In this document: positions 13,901 through 26,476 of the stretch, in pieces
Numbering within the stretch: the stretch's first letter is position 1
How the letters are laid out: each line of letters starts with the position of its first letter
Assembly: GCF_051401765.1 (NCBI RefSeq)
Contig: NW_027480535.1
Span: 682,001-746,000, forward strand
DNA: 64,000 bases
Source: Calliopsis andreniformis
Lineage: Eukaryota > Arthropoda > Insecta > Hymenoptera > Andrenidae
Reading direction: 5' to 3'
Made by a program: the position numbers and the translations under genes
The notes under the pieces: model-generated
What the model was told of the DNA's origin: nothing
Seen by the model: the letters and a program-made list of their open reading frames with translations, nothing else
Database searches by the model: none

Positions 13901-14915
13901 GAGGATTGAGGATTGAGAATTGAGGATTGTGGATCGAGGATTGAAGATTGAGGATTGGGTATTGAGGATTGAAGAATGAGGATTGAGGATTGAGGATTGA
14001 GGATTGAGGATTGAATATTGAGTATTGCGGATTGAAGATTGATGATTGAGGATTGTGGATTGAGGATTGAGGATTGAACATTGAGGACTGAGTGTTGAGG
14101 GTTGAGTGATGAGAATTGGTGTTTGTGGATAGAGGTTTGAAGATTGCAGATTGAGCATTGAGTATTGAAAACTGTGAATTGAGGATATTCTATTGAGGAT
14201 TGAGAATTTACAACTGATTGTTGAGGGCTGAGGGCTGAAAATTGAGTATTCAGGATTGAGGATTCAGAATTGAGGTTTGAGGACTGAGGATTGAGGGTTG
14301 AAGATTGATTATTGAGGATTGAAGATTGAAGATTGAGGATTGAGGACTGAGGATTGATGATTGAGGATTGATGATTGAGTATTGCGGATTGAAGATTGAG
14401 GATTGAGGATTGAGGATTGAGGATTGAGTTTTGCGGATTGAGAATTGAGGATTGAGGGTTGAAGATTGTGTATACAGGATTGAAGATTGAAGATTGAGGA
14501 TTGAGGATTGAGGATTGACGATGAGGGCTGAGGGTTGTGTATTGAGGTTTGAGGACTGAGGACTGAGGATTGAGGGTTGAGGATTGAGGATTGAGGATTG
14601 AGGATTGAGTATTGATGATTGAGTATTGAGGATTGAAGATTGAGGATTGAGGATTGAGGATTGAGGATTGAGGATTGAAGATTGAAGATTGGGGACTGAG
14701 TGTTGAGGGTTGAGTGATGAGAATTGGTGTTTGTGGATAGAGATTTAAAGATTGCAGATTGAGTATTGAGTATTGAAAACTGTGAATTGATGACATTCTA
14801 TTGAGGATTAAGAATTGACAACTGACTGTTGAGAACTGAGGTCTGAAGATTGAGGATTGAGGATTGAGGTTTCAGGATTGAGGTTTGAGGACTCAGGATT
14901 GAGGATTGAGGATTG
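7978..14915 (+). repeat. 7,977-bp higher-order unit, copy 2 (truncated on the right)
   Basis: This repeats positions 1 to about 6938 in the same orientation and almost base for base. At about 14916 it leaves the copy-1 sequence (copy 1 has GAAGATT at 6938-6944 where this copy has GAGGATT) and runs on into a further 2.9-kb unit. That end suggests an unequal exchange between two 2.9-kb units rather than a simple whole-unit duplication. Confidence 0.88.
9617..12535 (+). repeat. 2.9-kb HOR, copy B1
   Basis: Counterpart of copy A1 at +7,977, followed directly by copy B2 at +2,919. Its tags lie at 10738, 11248 and 11863. It is the first of four consecutive 2.9-kb copies running to about 21.2 kb. 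Confidence 0.85.
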
Positions 14916-15447
14916 AGGATTGAGGACTGAGGATTGAGGGTTGAAGATTGAGGATTGGGTATTGCGGATTGAACATTGCGGATTGAGGACTGAGGATTGA
15001 ATATTGAGGATTGAGGATTGAGGGTTGCGGATTGAGGACGAGGACTGAGGGTTGAGTATTCATGTTTGAGGTCAGAGGATTGAGGATTGAGGATTGAGGA
15101 TTGAGGAATGAAGATTGAATATTGATGATTGAAGATTGAGGATTGAGGATTGGGGGTTGTGGATTGAGGACGAGGACTGATGGTTGAGTATTGATGTTTG
15201 AGGTCTGAGGATTGAGGATTGAGGATTGAGGATTGGGTACTGAGGATTGAAGATTGGGGATTGAGGATTGAGGATTGAGGATTGAGGATTGAGGATGCGG
15301 ATTGAGGATTAAAGATTGAGTATTGAGGATTGATGATTGAGGATTGATGATTGAGGATTGAGGATTGAGGGTTGAGGATTGAGGATTCAGTATTGAAGAC
15401 TGAGGATTGATGATTGAGGATTGAGGATTGAGGATTGAGGATTGAGG
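12536..15447 (+). repeat. 2.9-kb HOR, copy B2
   Basis: Tags at 13657, 14167 and 14775. The period to the next copy is 2,912 bp. One heptamer is missing relative to copy B1 between the second and third tags, the same loss as in copy A2, so A2 and B2 descend from one duplicated segment. Confidence 0.85.
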
Positions 15448-18359
15448 ATTGAGGATTGACGATTGAGGATTGAGGACTGAGGATTGATGATTGAGGATGG
15501 ATGATTGAGTATTGAGGATTGAAGATTGAGGATTGAGGATTGAGGATTAAGGATTGAGTGTTGAGGATTGAGAATTGAGGATTGAGGGTTGAAGATTGTG
15601 TATTCAGGATTGAAGATTGAGGATTGAGGATTGAGGATTGAGGACTGTCGATGAGGGCTGAGGGTTCAGTATTGAGGTTTGAGGACTGAGGACTGAGGAT
15701 TGAGGATTGAGAATTGAGGATTGAGGATTGAGGGTTGAAGATTGAGGATTGGGTATTGAGGATTGAAGAATGAGGATTGAGGATTGAGGACTGAGGATTG
15801 AGGATTGAAGATTGAGGACTGAGGATTGAGGATTGAGGATTGAGGATTGAGGATTGAGGATTGAAGATTGAGTATTGAGGTTTGACGATTGACGATTTTG
15901 GATTGAGTATTGAGGATTGAGTATTGAACATTGAGGATTGGGGATTGAGGATTGACGATTGAGGATTCAGTGTTGAGGACTGAGGATTGAGGATTGAGGA
16001 TTGAGGATTGAGGATTGAGGATTGAGGATTGAGGATTGGGGATTGAAGGTTGTGGATTGGGTAGTGCGTATTGAACATTGAGGATTGAGGATTGAGGATT
16101 GACTATGAGGGCTGAGGGCTGAGGATTCAGGTTTCAGGACTCAGGACTGAGAATTGAGGATTGAGGATTGAGGATTGAAGATTGAGGATTGGGTGTTGGG
16201 GATTGAAGAATTAGGATTGAGGATTGAGGATTGTAGACTGACGATTGAGGGTTGAGGATTGAGGATTGAGGTTTGAGGACTGGGGACTGAGGATTGAGGA
16301 TTGAGAATTGAAGATTGAGGATTGAGGATTGAAGATTGAGGATTGGGTATTGAGGATTGAAGAATGAGGATTGAGGATTGAGGACTGAGGATTGAGGATT
16401 GAAGATTGAGGATTGAGGATTGAGGATTGAGGATTGAGTATTGAAGATTGAGTATTGAGGATTGAGGATTGAAGATTGAGGACTGGGGACTGAGCATTGA
16501 GGGTTGAGTGTTGAGAATTGGTGTTTGTGGATAGAGATTTAAAGATTGCAGATTGAGTATTGAGTATTGAAAACTGTGAATTGATGATATTCTATTGAGG
16601 ATTGAGAATTTACAACTGATTGTTGAGGACTGAGGTCTGAAGATTGAGGATTCAGGATTGAGGATCCAGGATTGTGGTTTGAGGACTGAGGATTGAGGAT
16701 TGAGGATTGAAGATTGAGTATTGAGGATTGAAGGTTGAGGATTGAGGATTGAGGATTGAGGATTGAGGATGATGTCTGAGGGTTGAGGATTGAGGTTTAA
16801 GGACTGAGGACTGAGGATTGAGGATTGAGAATTGAGGATTGTGGATCGAGGATTGAAGATTGAGGATTGGGTATTGAGGATTGAAGAGTGAGGATTGAGG
16901 ATTGAGGATTGAGGATTGAGGATTGAATATTGAGTATTGCGGATTGAAGATTGATGATTGAGGATTGTGGATTGAGGATTGAGGATTGAACATTGAGGAC
17001 TGAGTGTTGAGGGTTGAGTGATGAGAATTGGTGTTTGTGGATAGAGGTTTGAAGATTGCAGATTGAGCATTGAGTATTGAAAACTGTGAATTGAGGATAT
17101 TCTATTGAGGATTGAGAATTTACAACTGATTGTTGAGGGCTGAGGGCTGAAAATTGAGTATTCAGGATTGAGGATTCAGAATTGAGGTTTGAGGACTGAG
17201 GATTGAGGGTTGAAGATTGATTATTGAGGATTGAAGATTGAAGATTGAGGATTGAGGACTGAGGATTGATGATTGAGGATTGATGATTGAGTATTGCGGA
17301 TTGAAGATTGAGGATTGAGGATTGAGGATTGAGGATTGAGTTTTGCGGATTGAGAATTGAGGATTGAGGGTTGAAGATTGTGTATACAGGATTGAAGATT
17401 GAAGATTGAGGATTGAGGATTGAGGATTGACGATGAGGGCTGAGGGTTGTGTATTGAGGTTTGAGGACTGAGGACTGAGGATTGAGGGTTGAGGATTGAG
17501 GATTGAGGATTGAGGATTGAGTATTGATGATTGAGTATTGAGGATTGAAGATTGAGGATTGAGGATTGAGGATTGAGGATTGAGGATTGAAGATTGAAGA
17601 TTGGGGACTGAGTGTTGAGGGTTGAGTGATGAGAATTGGTGTTTGTGGATAGAGATTTAAAGATTGCAGATTGAGTATTGAGTATTGAAAACTGTGAATT
17701 GATGACATTCTATTGAGGATTAAGAATTGACAACTGACTGTTGAGAACTGAGGTCTGAAGATTGAGGATTGAGGATTGAGGTTTCAGGATTGAGGTTTGA
17801 GGACTCAGGATTGAGGATTGAGGATTGAGGATTGAGGACTGAGGATTGAGGGTTGAAGATTGAGGATTGGGTATTGCGGATTGAACATTGCGGATTGAGG
17901 ACTGAGGATTGAATATTGAGGATTGAGGATTGAGGGTTGCGGATTGAGGACGAGGACTGAGGGTTGAGTATTCATGTTTGAGGTCAGAGGATTGAGGATT
18001 GAGGATTGAGGATTGAGGAATGAAGATTGAATATTGATGATTGAAGATTGAGGATTGAGGATTGGGGGTTGTGGATTGAGGACGAGGACTGATGGTTGAG
18101 TATTGATGTTTGAGGTCTGAGGATTGAGGATTGAGGATTGAGGATTGGGTACTGAGGATTGAAGATTGGGGATTGAGGATTGAGGATTGAGGATTGAGGA
18201 TTGAGGATGCGGATTGAGGATTAAAGATTGAGTATTGAGGATTGATGATTGAGGATTGATGATTGAGGATTGAGGATTGAGGGTTGAGGATTGAGGATTC
18301 AGTATTGAAGATTGAGGATTGATGATTGAGGATTGAGGATTGAGGATTGAGGATTGAGG
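15448..18359 (+). repeat. 2.9-kb HOR, copy B3
   Basis: Tags at 16569, 17079 and 17687, each exactly +2,912 from copy B2. Small private substitutions are visible, for example GAAGAGTG near 16886 where copies B1 and B2 have GAAGAATG. That variant is shared with copy B4, so B3 and B4 are the closest pair. Confidence 0.85.
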
Positions 18360-21170
18360 ATTGAGGATTGACGATTGAGGATTGAGGACTGAGGATTGAT
18401 GATTGAGGATGGATGATTGAGTATTGAGGATTGAAGATTGAGGATTGAGGATTGAGGATTAAGGATTGAGTGTTGAGGATTGAGAATTGAGGATTGAGGG
18501 TTGAAGATTGTGTATTCAGGATTGAAGATTGAGGATTGAGGATTGAGGATTGAGGACTGTCGATGAGGGCTGAGGGTTCAGTATTGAGGTTTGAGGACTG
18601 AGGACTGAGGATTGAGGATTGAGAATTGAGGATTGAGGATTGAGGGTTGAAGATTGAGGATTGGGTATTGAGGATTGAAGAATGAGGATTGAGGATTGAG
18701 GACTGAGGATTGAGGATTGAAGATTGAGGACTGAGGATTGAGGATTGAGGATTGAGGATTGAGGATTCAGTGTTGAGGACTGAGGATTGAGGATTGAGGA
18801 TTGAGGATTGAGGATTGAGGATTGAGGATTGAGGATTGGGGATTGAAGGTTGTGGATTGGGTAGTGCGTATTGAACATTGAGGATTGAGGATTGAGGATT
18901 GACTATGAGGGCTGAGGGCTGAGGATTCAGGTTTCAGGACTGAGGACTGAGAATTGAGGATTGAGGATTGAGGATTGAAGATTGAGGATTGGGTGTTGGG
19001 GATTGAAGAATTAGGATTGAGGATTGAGGATTGTAGACTGACGATTGAGGGTTGAGGATTGAGGATTGAGGTTTGAGGACTGGGGACTGAGGATTGAGGA
19101 TTGAGAATTGAAGATTGAGGATTGAGGATTGAAGATTGAGGATTGGGTATTGAGGATTGAAGAATGAGGATTGAGGATTGAGGACTGAGGATTGAGGATT
19201 GAAGATTGAGGATTGAGGATTGAGGATTGAGGATTGAGTATTGAAGATTGAGTATTGAGGATTGAGGATTGAAGATTGAGGACTGGGGACTGAGCATTGA
19301 GGGTTGAGTGTTGAGAATTGGTGTTTGTGGATAGAGATTTAAAGATTGCAGATTGAGTATTGAGTATTGAAAACTGTGAATTGATGATATTCTATTGAGG
19401 ATTGAGAATTTACAACTGATTGTTGAGGACTGAGGTCTGAAGATTGAGGATTCAGGATTGAGGATCCAGGATTGTGGTTTGAGGACTGAGGATTGAGGAT
19501 TGAGGATTGAAGATTGAGTATTGAGGATTGAAGGTTGAGGATTGAGGATTGAGGATTGAGGATTGAGGATGATGTCTGAGGGTTGAGGATTGAGGTTTAA
19601 GGACTGAGGACTGAGGATTGAGGATTGAGAATTGAGGATTGTGGATCGAGGATTGAAGATTGAGGATTGGGTATTGAGGATTGAAGAGTGAGGATTGAGG
19701 ATTGAGGATTGAGGATTGAGGATTGAATATTGAGTATTGCGGATTGAAGATTGATGATTGAGGATTGTGGATTGAGGATTGAGGATTGAACATTGAGGAC
19801 TGAGTGTTGAGGGTTGAGTGATGAGAATTGGTGTTTGTGGATAGAGGTTTGAAGATTGCAGATTGAGCATTGAGTATTGAAAACTGTGAATTGAGGATAT
19901 TCTATTGAGGATTGAGAATTTACAACTGATTGTTGAGGGCTGAGGGCTGAAAATTGAGTATTCAGGATTGAGGATTCAGAATTGAGGTTTGAGGACTGAG
20001 GATTGAGGGTTGAAGATTGATTATTGAGGATTGAAGATTGAAGATTGAGGATTGAGGACTGAGGATTGATGATTGAGGATTGATGATTGAGTATTGAGGA
20101 TTGAAGATTGAGGATTGAGGATTGTGGATTGAGGATTGAGTTTTGCGGATTGAGAATTGAGGATTGAGGGTTGAAGATTGTGTATACAGGATTGAAGATT
20201 GAGGATTGAGGATTGAGGATTGAGGATTGACGATGAGGGCTGAGGGTTGTGTATTGAGGTTTGAGGACTGAGGACTGAGGATTGAGGGTTGAGGATTGAG
20301 GATTGAGGATTGAGGATTGAGTATTGATGATTGAGTATTGAGGATTGAAGATTGAGGATTGAGGATTGAGGATTGAGGATTGAGGATTGAAGATTGAAGA
20401 TTGGGGACTGAGTGTTGAGGGTTGAGTGATGAGAATTGGTGTTTGTGGATAGAGATTTAAAGATTGCAGATTGAGTATTGAGTATTGAAAACTGTGAATT
20501 GATGACATTCTATTGAGGATTAAGAATTGACAACTGACTGTTGAGAACTGAGGTCTGAAGATTGAGGATTGAGGATTGAGGTTTCAGGATTGAGGTTTGA
20601 GGACTCAGGATTGAGGATTGAGGATTGAGGATTGAGGACTGAGGATTGAGGGTTGAAGATTGAGGATTGGGTATTGCGGATTGAACATTGCGGATTGAGG
20701 ACTGAGGATTGAATATTGAGGATTGAGGATTGAGGGTTGCGGATTGAGGACGAGGACTGAGGGTTGAGTATTCATGTTTGAGGTCAGAGGATTGAGGATT
20801 GAGGATTGAGGATTGAGGAATGAAGATTGAATATTGATGATTGAAGATTGAGGATTGAGGATTGGGGGTTGTGGATTGAGGACGAGGACTGATGGTTGAG
20901 TATTGATGTTTGAGGTCTGAGGATTGAGGATTGAGGATTGAGGATTGGGTACTGAGGATTGAAGATTGGGGATTGAGGATTGAGGATTGAGGATTGAGGA
21001 TTGAGGATGCGGATTGAGGATTAAAGATTGAGTATTGAGGATTGATGATTGAGGATTGATGATTGAGGATTGAGGATTGAGGGTTGAGGATTGAGGATTG
21101 AGTATTGAAGATTGAGGATTGATGATTGAGGATTGAGGATTGAGGATTGAGGATTGAGGATTGAGGATTG
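18360..21170 (+). repeat. 2.9-kb HOR, copy B4 with a 112-bp deletion
   Basis: Same order as copy B3, but the offset falls from 2,912 to 2,800 bp at about 18765, which is a loss of exactly 16 heptamers. Tags are at 19369, 19879 and 20487. At about 21171 the sequence leaves the 2.9-kb family: the partner's ACGATTGAGG at 18371 is replaced by AGGATTGCGG. Confidence 0.85.
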
Positions 21171-21369
21171 AGGATTGCGGATTGAGGATTGAAGATTGAA
21201 GATTCAGGATTGAAGATTGAGGATTAAAGATTGAGTATTGAGGATTCATGATTGAGGATTGATGATTGAGGATTGAGGATTGAGGATTGAGGATTGAGGA
21301 TTGAGGATTGAGTATTGAAGATTGAGGATTGATGATTGAGGATTGAGGATTGTGGATTGAGGATTGATG

Positions 21370-22235
21370 ATTGAACATTGAGGACTGAGTGTTGAGGGTT
21401 GAGTGATGAGAATTGGTGTTTGTGGATAGAGGTTTGAAGATTGCAGATTGAGCATTGAGTATTGAAAACTGTGAATTGAGGATATTCTACTGAGGATTGA
21501 GTATTGACAAATGATTGTTGAGGTCTGAGGGCTGAAAATTGAGAATTCAGAATTGAGGATTCTGAATTGAGGTTTGAGGACTGAGGATTGAGGGTTGAAG
21601 ATAGATTATTGAGGATTGAAGATTGAAGATTGAGGATTGAGGAATGAGGATTGAGGATGAGGGCTGAGGGTTGAGGATTGAGGTTTGAGGATTGAGGACT
21701 GAGGATTGAGGATTGAGGATTGATGATTGAGCATTGAGGATTGAAGATTGAGGATTGAGGATTGAGGTTTGAGGATTGAGGATTGAAGATTGAGGATTGG
21801 GGACTGAGTGTTGAGGGTTGAGAGATGAGAATTGATGTTTGTGGATAGAGATTTAAAGATAGCAGATTGAGTATTGAGTATTGAAAACTGTGAATTGATG
21901 ATATTCTATTGAGGATTGAGAATTGACAACTGATTTTTGAGAACTGATGTCTGAAGATTGAGGATTCAGGATTGAGGATTCAGGATTGAGGTTTGAGTAC
22001 TGAGGATTGAGGATTGAGGATTGAGGATTGAGGATTGAGGATTGAGGATTGAAGATTGAGGATTGAATATTGAGGATTGGGTATTGCTGACTGAACAGTG
22101 AGGATTGAGGATTGAGGATTGAGTATTGAGGATTGAGGACTGAAGGTTGAATATTGATGATTGAAGATTGAGGATTGAGGATTGAGGGCCGTGGATTGAG
22201 GACGAGGACTGAGGTTTCAGTATTGATGTCTGAGG
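21370..22235 (+). repeat. Two-tag module homologous to 285-1150
   Basis: Both tags here (21464 and 21883) lie exactly 21,085 bp from those at 379 and 798. The flanking variants agree, including GATATTCTACTGAGG and GACAAATGATTG. It diverges from the left copy at scattered bases, for example ATAGATTATTG near 21601 against TTGATTATTG near 517, so it is an older copy than the 7,977-bp pair. It recurs at +14,881 (about 36251-37116). Confidence 0.78.
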
Positions 22236-23174
22236 TCTGAGGATTGAGGATTGAGGATTGAGGATTGAAGATTGAGTATTGAGGTTTGAAGATTGAGGAT
22301 TTTGGATTGAGGATTGAGGATTGAGTATTGAACATTGAGGATTGGGGATTGAGGATTGACGATTGAGGATTCAGTATTGAGGATTGAGAATTGAGGATTG
22401 AGAATTGAAGGTTGAGTATTGAGGATTGAAGATTGAGGATTGAGGATTGAGGATTGAGGATTGACTATGGGGGCTGAGGGCTGAGGATTGAGGTTTGAGG
22501 ACTGAGGACTGAGGATTGAGGATTGAGAATTGAGGATTGAGGAATGAGGATTGAAGATTGAGGATTGGGTATTGAGGATCGAAGACTGAGGATTGACGAT
22601 TGAGGATTGAGGATTGAGGATTGAAGATTGAGGATTGGGGATTGAGGATTGAGGATTGAAGATTGAGTATTGAGGATTGAAGATTGAGGATTGAGGATTG
22701 AGGATTGATGATTGAGTATTGAGGATTGAAGATTGAGGATTGAGGATTGAGCATTGAGGACTGAGGATTGATGATTGAGGATTGATGATTGAGTATTGAG
22801 GATTGAAGATTGAGGATTGAGGATTGAGGATTGAGGTCTGAGGATTGATGATTGAGGATTGATGATTGAGTATTGAGGATTGAAGATTGAGGATTGAGGA
22901 TTGAGGATTGAGGATTGAGTTTTGAGGATTGAGAATTGCGGATTGAGGGTTGAAGATTGTGTATACAGGATTGAAGATTGAGGATTGAGGATTGAGGTTT
23001 GAGGATTGACGATGAGGGCTGAGGGTTGAGTATTGAGGTTTGAGGACTGAGGACTGAGGATTGAGGATTGAGAATTGAGGATTGAGGATTGAGGAATGAA
23101 GATTGAGGATTGGGTATTGAGGATCGAAGACTGAGGATTGACGATTGAGGATTGAGGATTGAGGATTGAAGATT

Positions 23175-24054
23175 GAGGATTGGGGATTGAGGATTGAGGA
23201 TTGAAGATTGAGTATTGAGGATTGAAGATTGAGGATTGAGGATTGAGGATTGATGATTGAGTATTGAGGATTGAAGATTGAGGATTGAGGATTGAGCATT
23301 GAGGACTGAGGATTGATGATTGAGGATTGACAATTGAGTATTGAGGATTGAAGATTGAGGATTGAGGATTGAGGATTGAGGTCTGAGGATTGATGATTGA
23401 GGATTGATGATTGAGTATTGAGGATTGAAGATTGAGGATTGAGGATTGAGGATTGAGGATTGAGTTTTGAGGATTGAGAATTGCGGATTGAGGGTTGAAG
23501 ATTGTGTATACAGGATTGAAGATTGAGGATTGAGGATTGAGGTTTGAGGATTGACGATGAGGGCTGAGGGTTGAGTATTGAGGTTTGAGGACTGAGGACT
23601 GAGGATTGAGGATTGAGAATTGAGGATTGAGGATTGAGGAATGAAGATTGAGGATTGGGTATTGAGGACTGAAGAATGAGGATTCAGGATTGAGGACTGA
23701 GGATTGAGGATTGAAGATTGAGGATTGAGGATTGAAGATTGAGGATTGAGGATTGAAGATTGAGGATTGGGTATTGAGGATTGAAGAATGAGGATTCAGG
23801 ATTGAGGACTGAGGATTGAGGGTTGAAGATTGTGTATTCAGAATTGAAGATTGAGGATTGAGGATTGAGGATTGAAGATTGACGATGAGGGCTGAGGGTT
23901 GAGGATTGAGGTTTGAGGACTGAGGACTGAGGATTAAGGATTGAGAATTGAGGATTGAGGATTGAGGATTGAAAATTGAGGATTGGGTATTGAGGATTGA
24001 AGAATGAGGATTGAGGATTGAGAATTGAATACTGACGATTGAGGGTTGAGGATT
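23175..24054 (+). repeat. 880-bp tandem repeat, copy 1 (first 14.8-kb unit)
   Basis: This matches 24055-24960 at an offset of 880 bp, which is 125 heptamers plus 5 bases. It carries GAGCATTGAGGACTG near 23294 (partner near 24174) and lacks the 15-bp tag. A private change to GACAATTGAG lies near 23328. The same pair occurs in the second 14.8-kb unit at about 38056-39841. Confidence 0.8.
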
Positions 24055-24960
24055 GAGGATTGAGGATTGAGGATTGAGGATTGAAGATTGAGTATTGAGG
24101 ATTGAAGATTGAGGATTGAGGATTGAGGATTGATGATTGAGTATTGAGGATTGAAGATTGAGGATTGAGGATTGAGCATTGAGGACTGAGGATTGATGAT
24201 TGAGGATTGATGATTGAGTATTGAGGATTGAAGATTGAGGATTGAGGATTGAGGATTGAGGTCTGAGGATTGATGATTGAGGATTGATGATTGAGTATTG
24301 AGGATTGAAGATTGAGGATTGAGGATTGAGGATTGAGGATTGAGTTTTGAGGATTGAGAATTGCGGATTGAGGGTTGAAGATTGTGTATACAGGATTGAA
24401 GATTGAGGATTGAGGATTGAGGTTTGAGGATTGACGATGAGGGCTGAGGGTTGAGTATTGAGGTTTGAGGACTGAGGACTGAGGATTGAGGATTGAGAAT
24501 TGAGGATTGAGGATTGAGGAATGAAGATTGAGGATTGGGTATTGAGGACTGAAGAATGAGGATTCAGGATTGAGGACTGAGGATTGAGGATTGAAGATTG
24601 AGGATTGAGGATTGAAGATTGAGGATTGAGGATTGAAGATTGAGGATTGGGTATTGAGGATTGAAGAATGAGGATTCAGGATTGAGGACTGAGGATTGAG
24701 GGTTGAAGATTGTGTATTCAGAATTGAAGATTGAGGATTGAGGATTGAGGATTGAAGATTGACGATGAGGGCTGAGGGTTGAGGATTGAGGTTTGAGGAC
24801 TGAGGACTGAGGATTAAGGATTGAGAATTGAGGATTGAGGATTGAGGATTGAAAATTGAGGATTGGGTATTGAGGATTGAAGAATGAGGATTGAGGATTG
24901 AGAATTGAATACTGACGATTGAGGGTTGAGGATTGAGGATTGAGGATTGAGGATTGAGGA
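24055..24960 (+). repeat. 880-bp tandem repeat, copy 2 (first 14.8-kb unit)
   Basis: Second copy, ending where GAGGATTAAAGATT (about 24957) replaces the partner's GAGGATTGAAGATT. It passes into the 1,922-bp HOR, whose first copy overlaps it from about 24555. Confidence 0.8.
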
Positions 24961-26476
24961 TTAAAGATTGAGTATTGAGGATTGATGATTGAGGATTGAT
25001 GATTGAGGATTGAGGATTGAGGACTGAGGATTGAGGATTGAGGATTGAGTATTGAAGATTGAGGATTGATGATTGAGGATTGAGGATTGATGATTGAGGG
25101 TTGATTATTGGGGATTGAGGATTGAAGATTGAGTATTGAGGAGTGAAGATTGAGGATTGAGGATTGAAGATTGAGGATTGGGTATTGAGGATTGAAGAAT
25201 GAGGATTCAGGATTGAGGACTGAGGATTGAGGATTGAAGATTGAGGATTGAGGATTGAGGATTGAGGATTGAGTATTGAAGGTTGAGTATTGAGGATTGA
25301 ATGTAGGGGATTGAGGGTTGAGGATTGAGGACTGAGGATTGAGGATTGAGGATTGAGGATAGAAGATTGAGTATTGAGGATTGAAGATTGAGGATTGAGG
25401 ATTGAGGATTGAGGACTGAGGATTGATGATTGAGGATTGATGATTGAGTATTGAGGATTGAAGATTGAGGATTGAGGATTGAGGATTGAGGATTGAGTTT
25501 TGAGGATTGAGAATTGAGGATTGAGGGTTGAAGATTGTGTATACAGGATTGAAGATTGAGGATTGAGGATTGAGGTTTGAGGATTGACGATGAGGGCTGA
25601 GGGTTGAGTATTGAGGTTTGAGGACTGAGGACTGAGGATTGAGGATTGAGAATTGAGGATTGAGGATTGAGGATTGAAGATTGAGGATTGGGTATTGAGG
25701 ATTGAAGAATGAGGATTCAGGATTGAGGACTGAGGATTGAGGATTGAAGATTGAGGATTGAGGATTGAGGATTGAGAATTGAGTATTGAAGATTGAGTAT
25801 TGAGGATTGAATGTAGGGGATTGAGGGTTGAGGATTGAGGATTGAGGATTGAGGATTGAGGATTGAGGTTTGAAGATTGAGTATTGAGGATTGAAGATTG
25901 AGGATTGAGGATTGAAGATTGAGGATTGGGTATTGAGGATTGAAGAATGAGGATTCAGGATTGAGGACTGAGGATTGAGGGTTGAAGATTGTGTATTCAG
26001 AATTGAAGATTGAGGATTGAGGATTGAGGATTGAGGATTGACGATGAGGGCTGAGGGTTGAGGATTGAGGTTTGAGGACTGAGGACTGAGGATTAAGGAT
26101 TGAGAATTGAGGATTGAGAATTGAGGATTGAAGATTGAGGATTGGGTAGTGAGGATTGAAGAATGAGGATTGAGGATTGAGGATTGAGTACTGACGATTG
26201 AGGGTTGAGGATTGAGGATTGAGGATTGAGGATTGAGGATTAAAGATTGAGTATTGAGGATTGATGATTGAGGATTGATGATTGAGGATTGAGGATTGAG
26301 GATTGAGGATTGAGGATTGAGGATTGAGTATTGAAGATTGAGGATTGACGATTGAGGATTGAGGATTGATGATTGAGGATTGATTATTGGGGATTGAGGA
26401 TTGAAGATTGAGTATTGAGGAGTGAAGATTGAGGATTGAGGATTGAAGATTGAGGATTGGGTATTGAGGATTGAAG
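24555..26476 (+). repeat. 1,922-bp HOR, copy 1 (first 14.8-kb unit)
   Basis: This matches the next copy at +1,922 bp (274 heptamers plus 4 bases). Landmarks: gaatgtagg at 25299 and 25809 against 27221 and 27731; AAGAACGAGG at 26474 against 28396. This HOR has no 15-bp tag. Its signature is the gaatgtagg variant and the TTGATTATTGGGG motif. It is a different family from the 2.9-kb HOR but shares the common GGGCTGAGGGTTG module. Confidence 0.83.
25299..25321 (+). repeat. Exemplar of the second tag, gaatgtagg (24 copies)
   Basis: The variant gaatgtagg followed by GGATTGAGGGTTG marks the right-hand families. Starts: 25299, 25809, 27221, 27731, 29100, 30450, 40180, 40690, 42102, 42612, 43981, 45331, 48826, 50238, 50748, 51426, 52838, 53348, 54843, 55432, 56362, 58627, 60445, 63331. 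None occurs left of 25299. The last three read gaatgtaggc. It separates the 1.9-kb/0.93-kb/tail families from the 2.9-kb family. Confidence 0.82.

Noticed and set aside
22217..23333. Two overlapping - strand frames (22217-23299 and 22371-23333) as a possible overprinted gene pair
   Set aside because: Both frames encode the same heptad peptide because of the 7-bp period; this is not independent coding.
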